DNA of 40,241 nucleotides from Candidatus Staskawiczbacteria bacterium (lineage in GTDB: Bacteria > Patescibacteriota > Minisyncoccia > Minisyncoccales > Staskawiczbacteraceae), in NCBI GenBank assembly GCA_903835075.1, contig CAILLM010000007.1:1-40241 (forward strand). Direction: 5' to 3'. The translations under genes and the position numbers were made by a program. This document shows positions 1 to 8,002 of this stretch, piece after piece (within the stretch, counting starts at the first letter, position 1; the number at the start of each line of letters is the position of its first letter). Under the pieces are notes generated by a model. The model did not search any database. It worked only from the letters and a program-made list of their open reading frames with translations, and was not told the DNA's origin.

Positions 1-145
1 ACATCATATTTTATTTAAAATATTTATAAACATATAGATATTAATAAAAGAGAGAAGGGGGTAGTGAACAAAAAATAAACAACAACTTCGCCGAACTAAT
101 TAGAATCAAATATGGTTTTGGTTTGGGGGCAAGTTTGAAGCAAAA
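1..145. other. AT-rich leader upstream of dnaN, no gene seen
   Basis: No credible reading frame and no clear sigma-70 promoter is visible. The first 50 bases are almost pure A/T, followed by a short G-run at 54-61 and another at 124-129. Position just upstream of dnaN would suit an origin region, but no DnaA-box-like nonamer was found, so no origin is claimed. Confidence 0.4.
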
Positions 146-1288
146 ATGAAAGTAGAAATATTAAAAGAAAATTTAAAAGCAGGATTAAATATAGTAGAAA
201 AAATTGTGGGTAAAAATCCTTCATTGCCAATTTTAGATAATGTTTTAATAGATACAGAAGATAGTTTTTTAAGTCTTAGTTCTACAGACTTAGAGACTGC
301 TATAAAGTTATGGATTTTAACTAAAATTGTGAAAAAGGGAAAAGTTGTAGTCCCTGCAAAATTTTTTTCAAACTTTGTTTCCTTGTTGCCAAACGAAAAA
401 ATAGTTTTAGAAGAGAAAAATCAAGGGATATATGTGGAGTGTGGAAGCTTTAAGAACCAAATTCAAGGGTTTAATCCCGAAGAATTCCCTTTGATTCCAG
501 AGTTTAATAATTTAGAATTTATTGAGGTGGATAATAGGAAATTCTGCCAAGGCTTGTCTCAGATTGTGGATATAGCAGCACCCTCTCAGTCTAGGCCAGA
601 AATTTCGGGAATTTATTTTATTTTTTCAAAAAATTTAATAAAAATTGTTGCCACAGATAGTTTTAGGTTGGCAGAGAAAAATATTATGATTGAGGGTGAC
701 TTGAGAGACTTTTCAAAAAAAGAAATTTCTTTTATTCTTCCTCAGAAACCAGCAAGAGAATTAATAAATATTTTAGGAGAAAAAGAGGGTAAAGTAAAAA
801 TATATTTTTCAGCTAGTCAGATTATGTTTGAATTTCCAATGAAAGATACACCCCGCCCACAAGTTCAAGTGATATCTAGATTAATAGAGGGGGAATATCC
901 TAATTATGAAGAAATTATTCCTAAAAAATTTAAAACACATGTTATTGTAAAAAGAGACGAATTTTTAAATCAAATTAAGGCTGCGGCGCTTTTTTCTGGA
1001 AAAATTAATGAAATAAAGATAAAGGTTAACCCGCAAAATAAAGAATTAGAAATTTTTGCTCAAGATCAGGGATTAGGAGAAAGCAAATCAAGTGTGCCTG
1101 CTAAAATAGAAGGGGAAGAAATGGAAGTATCATTTAATTATAAATTTTTATCAGATGGATTAATTAATATTAAAAGTTCTGAAGTTATATTTGATTTAAG
1201 CAAAGAAGAGGGGCCATGTATATTAAAACCAGTAGGGGATGCTAGTTACATATATGTGGTTATGCCCATTAAATCTACACAAGCTTAA
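146..1288 (+). CDS. dnaN: DNA polymerase III beta subunit (sliding clamp)
   Basis: Encodes the ring-shaped processivity clamp that tethers the replicative polymerase to DNA. At 380 residues it is the usual length for the three-domain bacterial clamp. The N-terminus (MKVEILKENLKAGLNIVEKIV) matches the first clamp helix, and the C-terminus ends in the typical 'Y-x-Y-V-V-M-P-I' strand that lines the partner-binding pocket. The ATG at 146 is the natural family start; no Shine-Dalgarno sequence precedes it. The gene stands alone and is followed directly by a strong bidirectional terminator, so it is not co-transcribed with what follows. A dnaA partner, if present, would lie outside the window. Confidence 0.97.
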   Translation: MKVEILKENLKAGLNIVEKIVGKNPSLPILDNVLIDTEDSFLSLSSTDLETAIKLWILTKIVKKGKVVVPAKFFSNFVSLLPNEKIVLEEKNQGIYVECGSFKNQIQGFNPEEFPLIPEFNNLEFIEVDNRKFCQGLSQIVDIAAPSQSRPEISGIYFIFSKNLIKIVATDSFRLAEKNIMIEGDLRDFSKKEISFILPQKPARELINILGEKEGKVKIYFSASQIMFEFPMKDTPRPQVQVISRLIEGEYPNYEEIIPKKFKTHVIVKRDEFLNQIKAAALFSGKINEIKIKVNPQNKELEIFAQDQGLGESKSSVPAKIEGEEMEVSFNYKFLSDGLINIKSSEVIFDLSKEEGPCILKPVGDASYIYVVMPIKSTQA

Positions 1289-1290
1289 TT

Positions 1291-1321
1291 AAAAAAACAC
1301 CCCCTTAACGGGGTGTTTTTT
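1291..1321. terminator. Bidirectional Rho-independent terminator between dnaN and the PBP gene
   Basis: An A-run and ACACCCC arm pairs with GGGGTGT followed by a T-run, with a six-base loop. The A/T tracts on both sides make it work for convergent dnaN (plus) and the PBP gene (minus), whose stop codon lies 12 bases further on. Confidence 0.9.
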
Positions 1322-1333
1322 ATTTGGTAAAAA

Positions 1334-3502
1334 TTAATCTAAGTTATGGTTTATGTCTTGTGTTTGGATGGGGGTGCTTTTGCCAAGCCAGTTATCTATT
1401 CCAGTTTGCCATAAAAAGTATTGGGGGTCATTTGATGGGTTTTGAGGTTGGGGACCTAGGGGATTATTTTTATCTATATAATATAATATTGTATGGCTGT
1501 CTCCTGACGGTAGTTGACCTAGTAATGCTGGGTTCTCATTATTCACAGAGCTTGGTGGGTTGAAATTTTCTGTTGGATGAGAACTGACAATTTTTTGCAT
1601 AACCTTATTCCACATTGGGGCAGCAATTCCAACCCCTTCATCTTTGGTGGGGTGATTATTATTATTACCAGTCCAAACACCCACAACAGCAAATGGAGTA
1701 TATCCCATTGTCCAACCATCAACAAAGTTTTGGGTTGTTCCTGTTTTAGCTGCCACTTGATACCCTGGCACATATAATGGGGAATTGCTTCCAAAAATTG
1801 GAGCCCTAGCATTGTTATCTGATAATACACTATTGATTTGTCTGGCTATTTGTGTGTCTAAAACCTTTGTGGGTTGTTCTTTATTTTCTTCTAAAACATT
1901 TCCGTTAGCATCTGTTATTTTTAAAATACTAACAGCAGGAATATAATTTCCCTCAGTTGCAAAAACCCCATAAGCTGAAGCCATTTCTAATAAATTTACA
2001 TCTCCTCCTCCTAATACTAAAGATAAACCATAATTTTTTGTATCTGTGAGTGTTGTAATTCCTAGGCTTTGAGCTGTTTTTAATGTATCTGGCACGCCAG
2101 CCAAATAAAGAGTTTTTACAGCGGGAATATTTAAAGAACAACCTAGCGCCGTACGTAATGTAACGGGTCCTCGGTTTTTATTATCATAGTCTTGGGGATT
2201 ATAGCAGGCGCTACCGTCTGAGCCAATTTTTGCATCTCCCGATGGGTCACAACTTGGGTTGAATTCAGTTTTTACATCCCATAAAACAGTGCTTGGGGTA
2301 TAACCCTTTTCAAAAGCAGTTATATAGGTAAATGGTTTAAAGGATGAACCTGGTTGCCTTTGTCCCATAGTTGCTACGTCATACTTTGGCTCAAATAAGC
2401 ACTTTCCAGGGCCCTTGTCTTCGCAACCATCTGGGTACGAGGGTGCAAAGTAATCTTTAGACCCTATCAATGCCAAAATTTGCCCTGTTTTAGGGTCTAA
2501 AACAACCATGGCAGCATTATACGCTCCCTTGCCAATATTTGTGGCGTCAGCCTCTTTTATGACTTGCTCGGCATAGTTTTGGATATCCCAATTTAATGAA
2601 GTGTAAACCCTTAATCCTTTTTCTTTTAAATAATCATCTCCATATTTATTGCTTAAATATTTTTTAACATACATTACAAAATCAGGAGCTTTTATAGATT
2701 CTGTATGTTCGTTAAAAACTAGTTTTTCATTTTTAGCATCTGTTAATTGTTGGGCATTGATATAGCCTTGTTTCTGCATCTTCTCTAAAATAATATCTTT
2801 TCTTTGCAATAACTCTGCTTTATTAGGACCATATGGCGAATAATAACTTGGGGCGGGAATTAGTGCTGTTAAAAGCGCAGATTGGGCTATGGATAAATCA
2901 GATGCAGGTTTTCCAAAATATGTTTGGCCAGCAGCCTCAGCTCCATAAGCATTTTCTCCAAAAGGAATTTCATTTAAATACCAATCAAAAATTTGGTCTT
3001 TAGAATATCTTCCATCTAATTCTACGCTTAAAACAATTTCTTTTATTTTTCTGGAAATACTTTTTTGATTTGTTAAATATACAGATCTTACAAGTTGTTG
3101 GGTTAGGGTGGACCCTCCTTGACTTTTTGATTGAGAAGTTAGGTCTACTAAAACAGCTCTAATTAATCCTATAAAATCTAGCCCGCCATGTTGGTAAAAC
3201 CTAGAATCTTCCGAGGCCAAAACAGAATGTTTTAAATTATCTGAAATTTTATCAAAAGAAACAATTTCTCTTTTTTCCTCCCCATAAATATCATATAAAA
3301 GTACTTTTCCAGTGTTGTCATATATTTTAGTAGATTGGATAAATGGAGTTTCTGTAAATTTTTCAGGTCGTGGTAAATTCCAGGTGTAGTATACAAAAAG
3401 TGCGAGGAGTACTGTACACCCACCTAAGAATAAAAGAATTAAATATTTGCCAATAAAAAGAAAAATCTTTTTATTTTTATTAAAAATGTTAAATTTTTTC
3501 AT
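1334..3502 (-). CDS. Class A penicillin-binding protein (PBP1A-like transglycosylase/transpeptidase)
   Basis: Bifunctional peptidoglycan synthase that polymerises glycan strands and cross-links stem peptides outside the membrane. Residues about 13-38 form one N-terminal membrane anchor after a basic stretch. The GT51 transglycosylase domain shows EDSRFYQHGG (98-107, catalytic Glu98) and GGSTLTQQLVRS (129-140). The transpeptidase domain shows SSFK (active Ser386), SLN (456-458) and KTGT (586-589), so all catalytic motifs are intact. Length (722) is normal. A promoter-like TTTACA-N16-TATAAA lies just upstream of the ATG, which would give a nearly leaderless message; this is weak because the region is AT-rich. 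The presence of this gene implies a real peptidoglycan wall. Confidence 0.95.
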   Translation of the reverse strand: MKKFNIFNKNKKIFLFIGKYLILLFLGGCTVLLALFVYYTWNLPRPEKFTETPFIQSTKIYDNTGKVLLYDIYGEEKREIVSFDKISDNLKHSVLASEDSRFYQHGGLDFIGLIRAVLVDLTSQSKSQGGSTLTQQLVRSVYLTNQKSISRKIKEIVLSVELDGRYSKDQIFDWYLNEIPFGENAYGAEAAGQTYFGKPASDLSIAQSALLTALIPAPSYYSPYGPNKAELLQRKDIILEKMQKQGYINAQQLTDAKNEKLVFNEHTESIKAPDFVMYVKKYLSNKYGDDYLKEKGLRVYTSLNWDIQNYAEQVIKEADATNIGKGAYNAAMVVLDPKTGQILALIGSKDYFAPSYPDGCEDKGPGKCLFEPKYDVATMGQRQPGSSFKPFTYITAFEKGYTPSTVLWDVKTEFNPSCDPSGDAKIGSDGSACYNPQDYDNKNRGPVTLRTALGCSLNIPAVKTLYLAGVPDTLKTAQSLGITTLTDTKNYGLSLVLGGGDVNLLEMASAYGVFATEGNYIPAVSILKITDANGNVLEENKEQPTKVLDTQIARQINSVLSDNNARAPIFGSNSPLYVPGYQVAAKTGTTQNFVDGWTMGYTPFAVVGVWTGNNNNHPTKDEGVGIAAPMWNKVMQKIVSSHPTENFNPPSSVNNENPALLGQLPSGDSHTILYYIDKNNPLGPQPQNPSNDPQYFLWQTGIDNWLGKSTPIQTQDINHNLD

Positions 3503-3553
3503 ATTTTTATATTGTACTCCTAAAAATTGTAAAATTAAAGGATTAATTTAAAT

Positions 3554-3586
3554 AAAAACCCCACCTATTTTGTTGGCGGAGTTTTT
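3554..3586 (-). terminator. Rho-independent terminator of the comEA-yebC-ruvC-acidic protein group
   Basis: Read on the minus strand, AAAAACUCCGCC pairs with GGUGGGGUUUUU through all 12 positions using two G-U wobbles. On the plus strand the same two positions are C-A mismatches. The hairpin is therefore specific to minus-strand transcripts and ends the operon whose last gene stops at 3598. Confidence 0.85.
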
Positions 3587-3597
3587 ATTTTATGAAT

Positions 3598-3780
3598 TTA
3601 TTCTTCTTCCTCTTCTGGCTCTGGAGAAACAACATCATCTTCTGCATCTTCATCGTCGTCTAAGTCTTCGTCTAGGTCATCATCATCGTCTTTGGCGTCG
3701 TCGGTAGAACCGTCGTCCCAATTGGTATCTTCAAAATCATCATCTTCGCTAACAAGTTTGCTTAAAAATTCCTCTTCCAT
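3598..3780 (-). CDS. Small, extremely acidic protein of unknown function
   Basis: A 60-residue protein with 35 Asp/Glu and only two Lys, so net charge is about -33. The first dozen residues (MEEEFLSKLVSE) could form a short helix; the rest is a D/E tail with a single Trp and is surely disordered. No domain is recognised. The D/E tail recalls the acidic tail of the RNA polymerase delta subunit or nucleic-acid mimics, but the folded domain of delta is absent, so this is only an analogy. It is real rather than chance because it has an ATG, uses both GAT and GAC codons, lies downstream of ruvC on the same strand, and is followed by its own strand-specific terminator. Confidence 0.7.
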   Translation of the reverse strand: MEEEFLSKLVSEDDDFEDTNWDDGSTDDAKDDDDDLDEDLDDDEDAEDDVVSPEPEEEEE

Positions 3781-3867
3781 TTTTTTATTATTAATTAATT
3801 TTATTATTATATTTAATCCATTATATTTTTTAAAAAACTATTGTCAAGCACTATTTCTTCACACATG

Positions 3868-4359
3868 CTAATATGTTTTGATTGCGGCACAAATTGCCAA
3901 ACCAATAGCATCAAAGGCATCGTCTTTTTTCCTATTATTTTTTGATAAATCAAAAGATTCTATGTTAACTGTTTTTTTAATCATTTTTTGAACCTGCTTT
4001 TTTTCTGCCCTGCCAAAACCAGCAATAGTCATTTTCATTTGTAGGGGAGTAAACTCATAAACCATTAGTTTGTTTTCTGCCGCTGCTAACAAAATTACTC
4101 CTTTGCTCTGGCTAACTGGCATTACGGTTTTTAGGTTCTTAAAAAAGAAAAGTCTTTCAATAGACATTATGTCAGGCTTATATTTTTTTATTAATTTATT
4201 TATTTCTTTATAAATTTGTTGCAATCCTTCGCCAGTTGTTGAAAACTTATCAGTTATTATGCACCCAAAATCAAGAACTTCTAACTCTTGTCCCGTGTGT
4301 TTTTTGATAATAGAATATCCCACAATTACCGAGCCCGGGTCTACCCCAATAATTATCAT
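3868..4359 (-). CDS. ruvC: Crossover junction endodeoxyribonuclease RuvC
   Basis: Holliday-junction resolvase that nicks junctions moved by RuvAB. The RNase H-like fold opens with MIIIGVDPGS, giving catalytic Asp7. Glu68 lies in SIERLFF, and the C-terminal DDAFDAIGLA supplies Asp147 and Asp150, so the four-carboxylate active site is complete. At 163 residues it has normal length. The ATG abuts the yebC stop codon with no spacer, a classic yebC-ruvC pairing, so the two are co-transcribed. ruvA and ruvB are elsewhere in the window (18.2 kb and 8.0 kb), so the usual ruvCAB cluster is dispersed. Confidence 0.96.
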   Translation of the reverse strand: MIIIGVDPGSVIVGYSIIKKHTGQELEVLDFGCIITDKFSTTGEGLQQIYKEINKLIKKYKPDIMSIERLFFFKNLKTVMPVSQSKGVILLAAAENKLMVYEFTPLQMKMTIAGFGRAEKKQVQKMIKKTVNIESFDLSKNNRKKDDAFDAIGLAICAAIKTY

Positions 4360-5085
4360 TTAGTTTTTCATATTTGAGTAAATATCGTTTACAGCATCAT
4401 TATCATCTAGTGCATCGAATAGTTTTTGAGCTTGTTCTTTTTCTTTTTCTGTAAGCGAAACCTCTTCCTTAGCAACAAAATCTATAGAGGAAGACTCAAT
4501 TTTTATTTGTTTATCTTCCAGGGCTTTTTTTACAACTTCTAAATCTTCGGGCTTTGTATAAATATCTAGAGAATCTCCATTGGAAGAAACATCATCAGCC
4601 CCTAACTCTATTGCCATTAGCTCTACTTCTTCTTGAGACTTGCCATCGGTGTTTATAGTTATTGCTCCTTTTCTTTCAAACATCCATCGCACAGCACCCT
4701 CCCCAGCCATTTTTCCATTGTGTTGGTTTAGAGTGGCTCTTATTTCTCCAAATGTTCTATTGGTGTTGTCAGTAATTCCATTAATAATTAAAGCAATTCC
4801 TCCTGGCCCAAACCCTTCAAAGGATACTTCTTCTAATGTTTCTCCAGCTAATTCGCCAGTACCTTTTTTAATAGCCCTTTCAATGTTTTCTTTGGGCATG
4901 TTAGCACTTTTGGCTTGTTCTATTACTGCCTTAAGTTTAGAGTTTTTTAATGGGTCGCCTGAACCACCCCCATCTTTTACAGCTATTGTAATTAGCCTTC
5001 CATATTTAGAATATATTTTTCCTTTTTTTGCATCATTGGCCATTTTTGTGGCCATAACTGTTTTTGCATGACTATGTCCTGACAT
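4360..5085 (-). CDS. yebC: YebC/PmpR/TACO1 family protein
   Basis: Member of the YebC/TACO1 family, historically annotated as a transcriptional regulator and more recently linked to translation through difficult peptide stretches. The family signature MSGHSHAKTVMATKMANDAKKGKIYSKYGRLI opens the protein and is followed by the NxxLKxxIxxAKxxNMPKxNIxRAIKKG segment and the GPGGIALIxxxxTDNxNRT block. Length 241 is normal. It overlaps the upstream comEA-like gene by 14 bp and abuts ruvC, so it sits in the middle of a tightly coupled operon. The function in translation versus transcription cannot be read from the sequence. Confidence 0.95.
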   Translation of the reverse strand: MSGHSHAKTVMATKMANDAKKGKIYSKYGRLITIAVKDGGGSGDPLKNSKLKAVIEQAKSANMPKENIERAIKKGTGELAGETLEEVSFEGFGPGGIALIINGITDNTNRTFGEIRATLNQHNGKMAGEGAVRWMFERKGAITINTDGKSQEEVELMAIELGADDVSSNGDSLDIYTKPEDLEVVKKALEDKQIKIESSSIDFVAKEEVSLTEKEKEQAQKLFDALDDNDAVNDIYSNMKN

Positions 5086-6016
5086 GTTGTTTTTTGTTTT
5101 TAATAAATAATATTATTGTTGCCAATATTATAGCTGTTGATAAAACTATATAAAATAAAAACCAGGGATTATTTTTATTTGTTGCTTGGCTTGTGTTTAA
5201 ATTTTGGCCTGCCTGCGCAGGCAGGCTGATATCAGCCAACCCCTGAGTTGATAAGTCATTATTAACAGAATTTTTTATTTTTGACAAGCCCTTAGTGCTA
5301 GTTGTTGCCACGGTAATTATATTTTTTGTTTCTGGAGTTGGAGTTAGACTCCATTTCCAGCCAGAGTCAACTTTGCTGTAAGATTGTCCCAAAGGAGCTT
5401 TTGTATAATTTACAGAATCAACAATTTTTTTATCAGGCGTTAACAAGTTTATTCCATCAACATCATTGTTCAACATTATTTTTGTGTCCGGTCTTTTAAA
5501 TAACAAAAAACCATTAGCCATAAGTTTTGCGTCTTTTGGAATTGTAAAAGTTTTTGGAGTTCCGCTAATATCTTGAATTTGCCAACCAGTTAAATCAACT
5601 TCTATATTATTAGAATTGTACAACTCAACCCATTCATTTGTTTCATCAGCTCCTGAAGGGTTGGGGAGTAATTCGTTTATAATAATTCCCGATGGATAAG
5701 TTACCGCAGGCGTAGCGGGTTGGTCGTTTGTTTGGCTCGCCGTAGTTTCAACGGAGGTGGCGCACCCTACGCAGGCAACTCCCTGGTCTTTAATTTTTTG
5801 TAAAGTTTTAACCCCTATGCCCTTAACTCTATTTAAGTCGTCAACTGAAGAAAACGGTCTGGCGTCAATTATCCTTTGTGCCATAGCGGGCCCAATACCA
5901 GCAATGATATCTAATTGAGATAGTGTGGCGTTGTTTATATCAACCGTATCGGTGGCTGTAGCAATAGCTGGAAATAATATCGTTAATAATATTAATACGA
6001 AAAATAGGTTCCTCAT
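5072..6016 (-). CDS. Membrane-anchored ComEA-like HhH protein with lamin-tail domain
   Basis: Secreted and membrane-attached DNA-binding candidate. Residues 1-21 are a signal peptide (hydrophobic, ends ATATA). Residues about 23-75 carry a ComEA-type double helix-hairpin-helix (VDINNATLSQLDIIAGIGPAMAQRIID and VKGIGVKTLQKIK). About 110-225 form a lamin-tail (LTD) beta-sandwich (GIIINELLPNPSGADETNEWVELYN). A C-terminal membrane helix (about 285-307) is followed by a short basic tail. The linker has a CVGC pair. This architecture fits capture of incoming DNA at the cell surface, which would match the pilB gene nearby, but that role is inferred. The linker and the region before the last helix contain inserted palindromic GC-rich repeats. 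Confidence 0.85.
   Translation of the reverse strand: MRNLFFVLILLTILFPAIATATDTVDINNATLSQLDIIAGIGPAMAQRIIDARPFSSVDDLNRVKGIGVKTLQKIKDQGVACVGCATSVETTASQTNDQPATPAVTYPSGIIINELLPNPSGADETNEWVELYNSNNIEVDLTGWQIQDISGTPKTFTIPKDAKLMANGFLLFKRPDTKIMLNNDVDGINLLTPDKKIVDSVNYTKAPLGQSYSKVDSGWKWSLTPTPETKNIITVATTSTKGLSKIKNSVNNDLSTQGLADISLPAQAGQNLNTSQATNKNNPWFLFYIVLSTAIILATIILFIKNKKQHVRT
5207..5226. repeat. Perfect 20-bp GC-rich palindrome inside the comEA-like gene
   Basis: GCCTGCCTGC followed immediately by its exact reverse complement GCAGGCAGGC. It is read in frame as SLPAQAGQ in the coding strand, in a low-constraint linker before the C-terminal membrane helix. The surrounding 60 bases are almost all A/T, so the element stands out sharply. 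It resembles the repeat at the 3' end of rpsT (15832-15853). Confidence 0.85.
5704..5777. repeat. GC-rich inverted repeats in the ComEA/LTD linker
   Basis: Two adjacent hairpin elements lie here: CCGC-N7-GCGG at 5704-5718 and CCGT-N7-ACGG at 5740-5754, inside a run of unusually high GC. On the coding strand they supply the linker residues from CVGC through ATPAVTY. The CCGTAG-type core resembles elements in mutM (14331-14348) and ahead of smpB (30271-30297). Confidence 0.6.
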
Positions 6017-6096
6017 ATCATTATGATTAATTATTATTGTATTTTACCGCAAATAGAGTATATTGAAAACTGCAATATTAAATTAATTATAATAAC

Positions 6097-6771
6097 ATGG
6101 ATAAAAGAAAAATTTTATTTTCAATAATGTTTACTGTTTTGGGTCTTTTGGCGTTTCAGGTTTCTGTAAGTCAAATAATTGGTTCTACTCAAAAATTTAC
6201 CTTGTTTGAATTATTAGGACCAATTGGTGGAATGTTTTTGGGGCCAATTTTGGGAGCTTTATCAGCTTTTGTGGTGAGGGCCTTAGATATAATATTTACT
6301 CACCAATCTTTGGATTTGTTAACAATAATAAGGTTTTTGCCTGCAATTTGTGCTGCGGTTTATTTTGGATTAAAAAATAAATATACAGCTATTGTTTTCC
6401 CAATTTGTATCGCTTTGTTTTTAATAAATCCAATTGGTAGGCAAGCATGGATGTACTCAGCAATTTGGTTGATTCCTTTTGTTGCCACATTCTTTAAGAA
6501 GAAATTGATTCTAAATAGTTTGGGAGCCACATTTACGGCCCATGCAGTTGGTTCAGTAATTTTCTTATATACTTTTGGCTTAACCCCTGCAATTTGGATT
6601 GGCCTAATCCCAGTAGTATTTATAGAAAGGGGATTTTTTACAGCTGGAATTTGGGCTAGTTGTTTGGCCTTTAACTTTATTTTAGATAAGCTTACGAGCT
6701 TTAAATTTGCCTCAGCCTTAAAGCCATTTGTTAAACAAGAACTACTTTTCAATGCTAGTAAAAGCAATTAA
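6097..6771 (+). CDS. Multi-spanning membrane protein, probable ECF transporter S component
   Basis: A 224-residue protein with about six hydrophobic membrane segments and short loops. The segment FELLGPIGGMFLGPILGALSAFVVRALDIIF resembles the substrate-binding (S) subunits of energy-coupling-factor vitamin transporters, which are of similar length and topology. The substrate cannot be read directly. The next gene, a CofE/folate-type gamma-glutamyl ligase, overlaps its 3' end, which suggests a glutamylated vitamin such as a folate. No ECF ATPase or T subunit is in the window. A TATAAT at 6088-6093 sits only three bases before the ATG, so the true start could be Met11. Confidence 0.65.
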   Translation: MDKRKILFSIMFTVLGLLAFQVSVSQIIGSTQKFTLFELLGPIGGMFLGPILGALSAFVVRALDIIFTHQSLDLLTIIRFLPAICAAVYFGLKNKYTAIVFPICIALFLINPIGRQAWMYSAIWLIPFVATFFKKKLILNSLGATFTAHAVGSVIFLYTFGLTPAIWIGLIPVVFIERGFFTAGIWASCLAFNFILDKLTSFKFASALKPFVKQELLFNASKSN

Positions 6772-7516
6772 AACTAGGTCATTAATCCCACCTCAAGATA
6801 ACTTACTTTCTGTAATTAAAGAAAGTGTTCTTGAGATAAAAGAGAAGTCTGTAATAGTAATTACCTCTAAGGTTGTATCTATCTGGCGAGGAGATTGTCT
6901 GAAGATAAGCCAGATAGAAGATAAAGATAGCCTGATAAAGAAAGAAGCTGATTTATACATAGACCGCACAAATGATCTTCCAGAGAGCGTAATGCTAACC
7001 ATTAAAAATAACATTTTAATTCCAACTTCGGGCATAGATGAAAGCAACGCTAACGGATATTATATTTTGTGGCCAAAAAATCCTGCCAAAGATGCCAAAG
7101 AAATCTATCAATATATAAAAAAAGAGTTTAAGCTAAAAAACTTTGGAGTAATAATTTCAGATAGCCATACTACGCCCTTACGAACAGGAATTATGGGAAT
7201 TGGAATTGCTTATTATGGCTTTTATCCTTTGCGAGATTATAGAAATAAAAAAGATATTTTTGGCAGAAAATTAAAAATGTCTCAAACAAATATAGTTGAT
7301 TCTTTATGTGCCGCAGCAGTTTATGAAATGGGGGAGGGCGCCGAACAAACCCCAATTGCAATTATTGAAGACGCGGGCAACATAAAATTCGAAATCAAAA
7401 CCCACAAAAAAGACCCCTTATTAATTGGAATAGATGAAGATATTTACGCCCCATTTTTAAAAAGCGTAAAATGGAAAACCCTTCGGCGCGACTCATGGCA
7501 AGAAGGCGGAAAATAG
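6752..7516 (+). CDS. CofE-like gamma-glutamyl ligase (F420-0/folate type)
   Basis: Belongs to the F420-0:L-glutamate ligase family (COG1478), enzymes that add gamma-linked glutamate to a cofactor using GTP. Family blocks are visible: VIVITSKVVSIWRG near the N-terminus, LIKKEADLYI, PTSGIDESNANGYYILWP, VIISDSHTTPLRTGIMGIGI, and NIVDSLCAAAVYEMGEGAEQTPI. Length (254) is right for the single-domain form. A TTG at 6728 is in frame, but ATG 6752 gives a better N-terminus (MLVKAIKTRSL) and overlaps the upstream membrane gene by 20 bp, indicating translational coupling. No other F420 biosynthesis gene is seen, so glutamylation of an imported folate-like vitamin is more likely than F420 synthesis. Confidence 0.85.
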   Translation: MLVKAIKTRSLIPPQDNLLSVIKESVLEIKEKSVIVITSKVVSIWRGDCLKISQIEDKDSLIKKEADLYIDRTNDLPESVMLTIKNNILIPTSGIDESNANGYYILWPKNPAKDAKEIYQYIKKEFKLKNFGVIISDSHTTPLRTGIMGIGIAYYGFYPLRDYRNKKDIFGRKLKMSQTNIVDSLCAAAVYEMGEGAEQTPIAIIEDAGNIKFEIKTHKKDPLLIGIDEDIYAPFLKSVKWKTLRRDSWQEGGK

Positions 7517-7517
7517 T

Positions 7518-7545
7518 TTGACAAAAATTGCTCAGGAGCTAAACT
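7518..7545 (+). promoter_or_regulatory. Sigma-70 type promoter for the 7582 gene
   Basis: TTGACA (7518-7523), a 16-base spacer, then TAAACT (7540-7545). It begins two bases after the upstream stop codon and gives a leader of about 30 bases before the ATG at 7582. Confidence 0.6.
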
Positions 7546-7581
7546 TAAAGAAAAATCAATATAATTAAAATAAATAAAAAT

Positions 7582-7953
7582 ATGGGAGAACGTCCAAGAG
7601 ATCAAGAAGAAAATTTAACTCCAATGGAAGCAGAATGTGTCGAAAAAATAAGAACCCTTAAAGAAAAAAGAGTGAAAGATGGGTCATTGTCGCGAACCGA
7701 TGAGGGGTTGTTGAAAATGTGGCAACGAACTTTGGGTTACACTGAAGCTGGAAAGGCTGAAGTGGCCAGACTAGGGGCAACACAAGAAACAATCCCCAGC
7801 ATGACATCTGAGCAAATGGGAGAAATTATAAAAACCGCAGATGATAAGCATGAAGCGGTACAAAGAGAAATAAAAGAGGGCAGTGAGAGGATATACAAAA
7901 AGTTTACCGAAGGGAATGAGAACTTATATAAGAAACTTACTGGTAAAGAATAA
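7582..7953 (+). CDS. Hypothetical helical protein
   Basis: A 123-residue, strongly charged and probably all-helical cytoplasmic protein with no recognised domain. The C-terminal third (EAVQREIKEGSERIYKKFTEGNENLYKKLTGKE) contains two similar 11-residue units (SERIYKKFTEG and NENLYKKLTGK), suggesting a short internal repeat or coiled coil. It has its own TTGACA promoter and is followed directly by a strong terminator, so it is a single-gene unit. No signal peptide or membrane segment is present. Function unknown. Confidence 0.65.
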   Translation: MGERPRDQEENLTPMEAECVEKIRTLKEKRVKDGSLSRTDEGLLKMWQRTLGYTEAGKAEVARLGATQETIPSMTSEQMGEIIKTADDKHEAVQREIKEGSERIYKKFTEGNENLYKKLTGKE

Positions 7954-7956
7954 ATT

Positions 7957-7986
7957 AAAAAAATCACTCGGTTGAGTGATTTTTTT
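7957..7986. terminator. Bidirectional Rho-independent terminator
   Basis: An A-run then ATCACTC, loop GGTT, GAGTGAT and a T-run. It serves the plus-strand gene ending at 7953 and, because of the A-run on the other side, ruvB ending at 8003 on the minus strand. Confidence 0.9.
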
Positions 7987-8002
7987 GTTAGAATAATTTG
8001 CG

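Noticed and set aside
1-145. Origin of replication
   Set aside because: Position before dnaN is suggestive, but no DnaA boxes could be seen.
4640-5071. Long plus-strand frame opposite yebC
   Set aside because: It is the mirror of a well-conserved YebC coding sequence; its hydrophobic composition is what a complement of charged codons gives.
6088-6093. Perfect TATAAT as promoter of the 6097 gene
   Set aside because: It would start transcription at or after the ATG, and no good -35 lies at 16-18 bases; A/T-richness makes such boxes common. Mentioned only as a possible hint of a later start.
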